Assembly (NCBI RefSeq): GCF_001687665.2
Contig: NZ_CP016543.2
Location: forward strand, 372,001-436,000
Length of the DNA: 64,000 bases
Direction of reading: 5' to 3'
DNA from: Planococcus donghaensis
GTDB lineage: Bacteria > Bacillota > Bacilli > Bacillales_A > Planococcaceae
Within the stretch, counting starts at the first letter, position 1, and every line of letters starts with the position of its first letter. A program made the position numbers and the translations under genes. The notes under the pieces are model-generated. The model made no database searches. It was not told the DNA's origin and worked only from the letters and a program-made list of their open reading frames with translations. Below are positions 60,354 through 64,000 of the stretch, piece after piece.

Positions 60354-62071
60354 TATTGTTCAAACTGAATCCGATGAAGGTTTGCGAAAACGCCATCCGT
60401 TTGGAGCAATTCACTATATCCACCTTGCTCAGCAATACCATCTTCCGTCACCACAACAACGCGATCGGCATCTCGTATAGTTGCAAGACGGTGAGCAATA
60501 ATGAGCGTTGTGCGGTTTTCCGCTAATTCCGCTAAAGCTTCTTGAATCACGCGTTCGGTTTGTGTATCGAGCGCTGACGTTGCTTCATCCAAAATTAAAA
60601 TTGGTGGATTTTTTAAGAACATCCGTGCAATCGCTAAACGTTGTTTTTGACCACCGGATAGCTTTAATCCGCGCTCACCAATTTGTGTGTCGTATCCTTG
60701 TGGTAATTTCTGAACAAAATCTTCTAAATGAGCTTTTTTCGCAGCAGCTAAAATTTCTTCGTCGCTTGCATGTCTTTTCCCATAAGCGATATTCTCGCGA
60801 ATAGTTCCTGTAAACAAGAAGACGTCTTGTTGCACAATGCCAATTTGTGAACGTAACGAATGCTTAGTCATGTTCCGGATATCCATCCCGTCAATCGAAA
60901 TGATACCTTGTTGGATGTCGTAGAAACGAGGGATCAATGAACAAATCGTTGTTTTTCCTGCTCCTGAAGGACCGACGAACGCAACGGTTTCTCCAGCACG
61001 TAATTCTAAATCTATTCCGGATAACACTGTTTTACTATCATCATAGCCAAAATAGACGTCTTCAAACTTGATGTCACCGTTTAATGTCTCAACGGTTACA
61101 GCGTCTTGCTGGTCATTGATGTCGGGAGCTTGTTCAATTAGATCACGAAAACGACTAAAACCGGCCATACCTTTTGGATAAAGTTCAAGTAATGCGCTGA
61201 TTTTATCTATGGGTTTGATCAAGACATTCAGAAAGAGAACAAAACTGACAAGTTCCCCGTACGATAACTGGTTTTGGAAGTTGAGCCAAGCGCCATATAC
61301 CAATACAACCAAAGTCAAAAGGCGAGTCATCATATAAATGCTGGAGTGAGTCGCCGCCATCACTTTATAAGCGACCATTTTCGCAAGGCGAAAGCGGTCA
61401 TTGTCCTTTTTAAAACGTTCGATTTCAAATTCTTCATTGGTAAAAGACTGCACTACCCGTGCACCTGAGACACTGTCCTCGACACGACTGTTAACTTCAG
61501 CGATTTTCCCATACATACTGCCCCAAGCTTGATTCATCTTAATGTTGCAATACGTAATTAGCCAGATGAGAAATGGAATAACGATTAATGTGACGAGCGC
61601 TAGTTTCGGATTGATCCAAAACATAATGCCGAAAGCACCAAAGAACGTCATAATCGCGATGAAGAAATCTTCAGGTCCGTGATGAGCAAGTTCGCCGATA
61701 TCAAACAAGTCATTAGTGACCCGACTCATAATATGTCCGGTTTTAATATTGTCGAAAAACCGGAAAGATTGGCGCTGCACATGTGTGAATAGTTCTTCTC
61801 TCATATCCGTTTCGATGTTAATTCCTAGTTTGTGTCCTAGATAACTAACGATATACTGCAAAAACGTACTTAATAGAAATACGACTAGTAGCAAAAAGCT
61901 GACGGTAGTGATGGTATTCCAATTTCCGCTTGGCAGTAAGTCATCGATAAACCATTGAACGGCAACTGGAAATGCCAACTCAAGAATAGCTACAAAAACA
62001 GCACTAGAAAAGTCGATGACAAATAGCCGTTTATGCGGTTTGTAATACTGAAAAAACTGTTTTAATCTCAA
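60353..62071 (-). CDS. ABC exporter, fused permease-ATPase (MsbA/YfiB type)
   Basis: 572 residues. Six-helix exporter domain, then ATPase with Walker A GPSGAGKTT, Q-loop IVQQDVFLFTGT, signature [16 protein letters not shown] and Walker B LILDEATSALD. Drug, lipid or peptide export is usual for this class. The start is probably TTG at 62071, because GAGGTG lies six bases upstream; GTG at 62080 falls inside that site. Likely a homodimer, since no partner gene is adjacent. Confidence 0.88.
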   Translation of the reverse strand: MRLKQFFQYYKPHKRLFVIDFSSAVFVAILELAFPVAVQWFIDDLLPSGNWNTITTVSFLLLVVFLLSTFLQYIVSYLGHKLGINIETDMREELFTHVQRQSFRFFDNIKTGHIMSRVTNDLFDIGELAHHGPEDFFIAIMTFFGAFGIMFWINPKLALVTLIVIPFLIWLITYCNIKMNQAWGSMYGKIAEVNSRVEDSVSGARVVQSFTNEEFEIERFKKDNDRFRLAKMVAYKVMAATHSSIYMMTRLLTLVVLVYGAWLNFQNQLSYGELVSFVLFLNVLIKPIDKISALLELYPKGMAGFSRFRDLIEQAPDINDQQDAVTVETLNGDIKFEDVYFGYDDSKTVLSGIDLELRAGETVAFVGPSGAGKTTICSLIPRFYDIQQGIISIDGMDIRNMTKHSLRSQIGIVQQDVFLFTGTIRENIAYGKRHASDEEILAAAKKAHLEDFVQKLPQGYDTQIGERGLKLSGGQKQRLAIARMFLKNPPILILDEATSALDTQTERVIQEALAELAENRTTLIIAHRLATIRDADRVVVVTEDGIAEQGGYSELLQTDGVFANLHRIQFEQ

Positions 62072-62244
62072 AGCTTTCACCTCGTTTTATACTCGCACTG
62101 AAAAGTATAATCGAAGTTAATGAAATAAACGACCAGAATCGGGTAAACAAAGAATATGAAACTATGAAACGATTTCCAGTGCGCTCCGTATATATAGGTC
62201 ATTTAAAAAGGAAATTCAATCTGAGTAAAAGGAGGATCACTAAC

Positions 62245-63108
62245 ATGAAGAAATGGTTACTGCTTATGAGCGCGACGACTTTAACGATTGGACTTTCAGC
62301 TTGTGGTGAAACAGCGGAACCGGCATCTGGTGATGAGTCGACAAAAGGGGAAGACAGTGAGTTAACCGTTCAAGAATTGTATGCGAAATCAGTAAGAGCA
62401 TCTGAAGCTATTACGAGCTTGCACGCTGATATTGTAACTGATCAAGTAATGGAGATGCAGCCGGATGGCATGGTGATGAATATGAAAATGGACGCAGCGA
62501 TGGATATGGTCACTGAACCGCTAGCATTTCATCAAACGGCAGAAACAGTTATTGTGTCGGAGGATATAGACAATACCAATCCAATGAATATGGAAATGTA
62601 TTTCACCGATCAAGGCATGTATATGTATGAAAGCACAATGGCGATGTGGTTGAAAATGCCTGATGAAAGTATTGCAGGTTTAAAAGAATTGGCTGACCAA
62701 CAAACTGCGGATCCTGCGCAACAATTAGAAGAGTTAAATGAGTTTCAAGATGATTTCACTTTTGAGCAAACTGCAGAGGAGTATATTTTGACACTTGATG
62801 CCTCTGGAGAGAAATTTCAAGAATTGATGGATCAGCAGCTAGAAAAAACGTTAGGACAAATGGAAATCGAAGCTCAAATGGCACTTGAAGACATGACCAT
62901 TCATTCGGTAAACTACACCATCTATATCGATAAAGACACCTTTTTAACAAACAAGATGAATATGATAATGGACATGGATATGAATATTGAAGGAGAAGTC
63001 ATGAACATTCAATCAGATGTGCAAGCTGAATACAGCAAGTACAATGAGATTGATGCCATTACTGTACCGGATGAAGTACTAGAAGAAGCACTAGAAATGA
63101 ATGGTTGA
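62245..63108 (+). CDS. Met-rich LppX/DUF6612-like lipoprotein
   Basis: 287 residues. Signal peptide MKKWLLLMSATTLTIG with lipobox LSAC (Cys22), an acidic linker, then a domain of the LolA/LppX/DUF6612 type (VQELYAKSVRASEAITSLHADIV). Mature protein has about 27 Met by my count, many alternating as M-x-M (NMKMDAAMDM, MIMDMDMN), as in beta strands lining a hydrophobic cavity. Lipid or hydrophobic ligand binding is inference. ATG at 62245 follows AAAAGGAGGA. No terminator is found until 63715. Confidence 0.8.
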   Translation: MKKWLLLMSATTLTIGLSACGETAEPASGDESTKGEDSELTVQELYAKSVRASEAITSLHADIVTDQVMEMQPDGMVMNMKMDAAMDMVTEPLAFHQTAETVIVSEDIDNTNPMNMEMYFTDQGMYMYESTMAMWLKMPDESIAGLKELADQQTADPAQQLEELNEFQDDFTFEQTAEEYILTLDASGEKFQELMDQQLEKTLGQMEIEAQMALEDMTIHSVNYTIYIDKDTFLTNKMNMIMDMDMNIEGEVMNIQSDVQAEYSKYNEIDAITVPDEVLEEALEMNG

Positions 63109-63192
63109 GGATGACTAGATGCTTAAAAGTGGACCTGAAAATAAAACAGAATGAAGAAAGTTTTATTAAACTGAATAGTAATGCATAATTTT

Positions 63193-63381
63193 CAACTAGG
63201 CTGACCACTTCGCTTTCCGTGGGCTCAGCTTCAGCCTCCTCGTCACTGAAAACCCATGCTCCTGCATCGCTGCGCTAGCTTCGTCGCAAAAGCTTGTCCT
63301 CGCAGGCTTCGGCCAATGCTATTCCTGCGGGGTCTTCAGCTTTCGCTGTCCCACAGGAGTCTTCGTGGACCAGCCCAGTTG
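63193..63381 (-). repeat. Module B2
   Basis: Closed by CAACTAGGCTGACCAC / GTGGACCAGCCCAGTTG. Interior nearly identical to B1. Core at 63256-63290. Confidence 0.85.
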
Positions 63382-63479
63382 AAGGCTTCTTGCTACAAAA
63401 AAAGTGAGATTCTTTACTGTGCTTCACCGTATAAATAACGTGTCAAAAGATTTTTTCCTACTCACTCCAGGATTCGGAG

Positions 63480-63659
63480 CACCTAGTGGCGAAGGGCAAA
63501 GATATGCTCCTGCATCGCTGCGCTAGCTTCGTCGCAAAGCCACTGCCCGAACTCCCTTCGGTCACTGACTTTCCAGCGGAAAAACGAAGTGGTGAGACCC
63601 CGCAGGAGCTTGCGACGAGGAGGCTCAGCGCGGAGTCCGCGGAAAGCGTCCACTAGGTG
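63480..63659 (-). repeat. Module A2
   Basis: Closed by perfect 10-bp ends CACCTAGTGG / CCACTAGGTG, different from the ends of A1. Core at 63504-63538. Confidence 0.85.
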
Positions 63660-63714
63660 TGGAGAATCCCACATGCATACAAAAAAATGAGTAACTATTC
63701 TTTTGTCTACAAGC

Positions 63715-63747
63715 AGAGAGCCTACCATTTGGTAGGCTCTCTTTTTT
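63715..63747 (+). terminator. Terminator beyond the composite element
   Basis: AGAGAGCCTACC-ATTT-GGTAGGCTCTCT plus T run. No gene ends close to it except the lipoprotein gene 600 bases upstream, so the element appears to have inserted between them. Confidence 0.85.
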
Positions 63748-63800
63748 CTAGTAATAATAATGTTATAAATTTGACGAATTGGTACGAATTTTTATCCAAA

Positions 63801-63815
63801 TGAAAATTATTCTCA
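63801..63815. promoter_or_regulatory. Upstream Fur box
   Basis: TGAAAATTATTCTCA; 12 of 14 defined positions of TGATAATNATTATCA. Confidence 0.6.
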
Positions 63816-63823
63816 TTTAATCA

Positions 63824-63851
63824 TTGACTGGGTTTTAGCAAGTGTTATACT
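63824..63851 (+). promoter_or_regulatory. Promoter of the iron-permease gene
   Basis: TTGACT (63824-63829), 16-base spacer, TATACT (63846-63851). Confidence 0.7.
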
Positions 63852-63867
63852 GAAATAGGTAAGTAAG

Positions 63868-63882
63868 TGATAATGATTATCA
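63868..63882. promoter_or_regulatory. Downstream Fur box
   Basis: TGATAATGATTATCA, a perfect 7-1-7 Fur site placed just after the predicted transcription start. Confidence 0.9.
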
Positions 63883-63929
63883 CTATCAACTAACCAATAA
63901 CCGTTATTTGAGACAGATGAGGGGCAGCT

Positions 63930-64000
63930 ATGAAAAAACGCTATTTAATACCAACATTAATCATACTGTCGATCATTTCCTTGTTTGTCGGAGTGAGTAG
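63930..64000 (+). CDS. Start of a FecCD-type iron-siderophore ABC permease (cut by window end)
   Basis: Only 23 residues are visible: MKKRYLIPTLIILSIISLFV then GVS. This matches the N terminus of YclN/FatD-type permeases, whose first helix ends in F-x-G-V. RBS GAGGGG about eight bases upstream. The two Fur boxes and a good promoter support an iron-uptake operon extending to the right. The identification rests on little sequence. Confidence 0.6.
   Translation, partial: MKKRYLIPTLIILSIISLFVGVS

Larger units (their letters stand above)
63173..63714 (-). repeat. Composite GC-rich element, copy 2, inverted (modules A2 and B2)
   Basis: Reads on the minus strand in the same order as copy 1: end sequence GCTTGTAGACAAAAGAAT (63714-63697), module A2, about 98-base spacer, module B2, then a flank (63189-63173) resembling the B-side flank of copy 1 (ATAGTnATGnATAA). 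The outer TGTAGACAAAG of the B side is not found here. It lies between the lipoprotein stop and the first terminator. Confidence 0.78.

Noticed and set aside
63256..63438. Open frame across module B2
   Set aside because: No RBS, covers structured repeat sequence, and the frame runs out of the module into the spacer.

Overview
The window is chromosomal DNA of a low-to-moderate GC Gram-positive bacterium of the Planococcaceae/Bacillaceae type, most likely Planococcus or a close relative. The grounds are Bacillus-like ribosome binding sites (AAGGAGG) with frequent GTG and TTG starts, and Bacillus-type gene sets (des-desK-desR, artPQR, YocH, YumC, CspB, CydDC, HflX, OpuD-type BCCT transporters). 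There is also a MurE homologue whose substrate motif lacks the Arg expected of the diaminopimelate enzyme. I see no rRNA, tRNA, CRISPR array, prophage or transposase gene. Nearly every transcription unit ends in a strong hairpin terminator, and many are shared by convergent genes.

Layout. 1-5340: end of an MFS carrier, a TrhA/hemolysin III protein, a DUF1836 regulator with a YaiI-type protein, an SLH-domain protein, and an AI-2E family permease. 5341-7900: artPQR-type amino-acid ABC transporter with an internal attenuator, followed by a 21-bp-phased repeat array. 7885-12900: cyclophilin, SDR, ferredoxin-NADP reductase, betaine transporter, and a LysM/3D cell-wall protein. 13000-18000: acetyltransferase, Nudix, CorA, a PAS-STAS protein, and a redox-type HxlR regulator divergent from a CatE-like dioxygenase. 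18000-24000: nitronate monooxygenase, a DUF368 (PopT-type) protein, a CAP protein and UppP, two of them linked to undecaprenyl-phosphate supply, plus a second AI-2E permease. 24050-27250: MarR-MMPL efflux operon under a 41-bp palindrome. 28000-32300: a VOC/serine-hydrolase fusion with a 32-aa membrane peptide, a cold-shock gene, a small kinase, and an NfeD protein. 32500-43800: MurE-like ligase, fumarase, aldehyde dehydrogenase, and small operons of hydrolases and oxidoreductases. 43900-50350: acyl-CoA synthetase with a perfect cre site, a ZIP-like membrane protein, and CydDC. 51000-58000: des-desKR membrane-fluidity system, PutP and a second BCCT transporter. 58200-63100: VOC protein, HflX, ABC exporter, and a Met-rich lipoprotein. 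63748-64000: a Fur-controlled promoter and the first codons of an iron-siderophore permease gene.

Common themes are cold and osmotic adaptation (desaturase system, Csp, two BCCT carriers, PutP) and envelope maintenance.

The most unusual signal is non-coding. Two copies of a GC-rich composite element of about 550 bp (50385-50955, and in inverse orientation 63173-63714) each carry two structured modules in the same order. The four modules share an identical 35-bp core. The outer stems differ in sequence between copies but keep base pairing, which is covariation pointing to a selected secondary structure. The open frames inside the elements do not behave like genes. A second, smaller puzzle is the array of five 21-bp units at 7716-7820.
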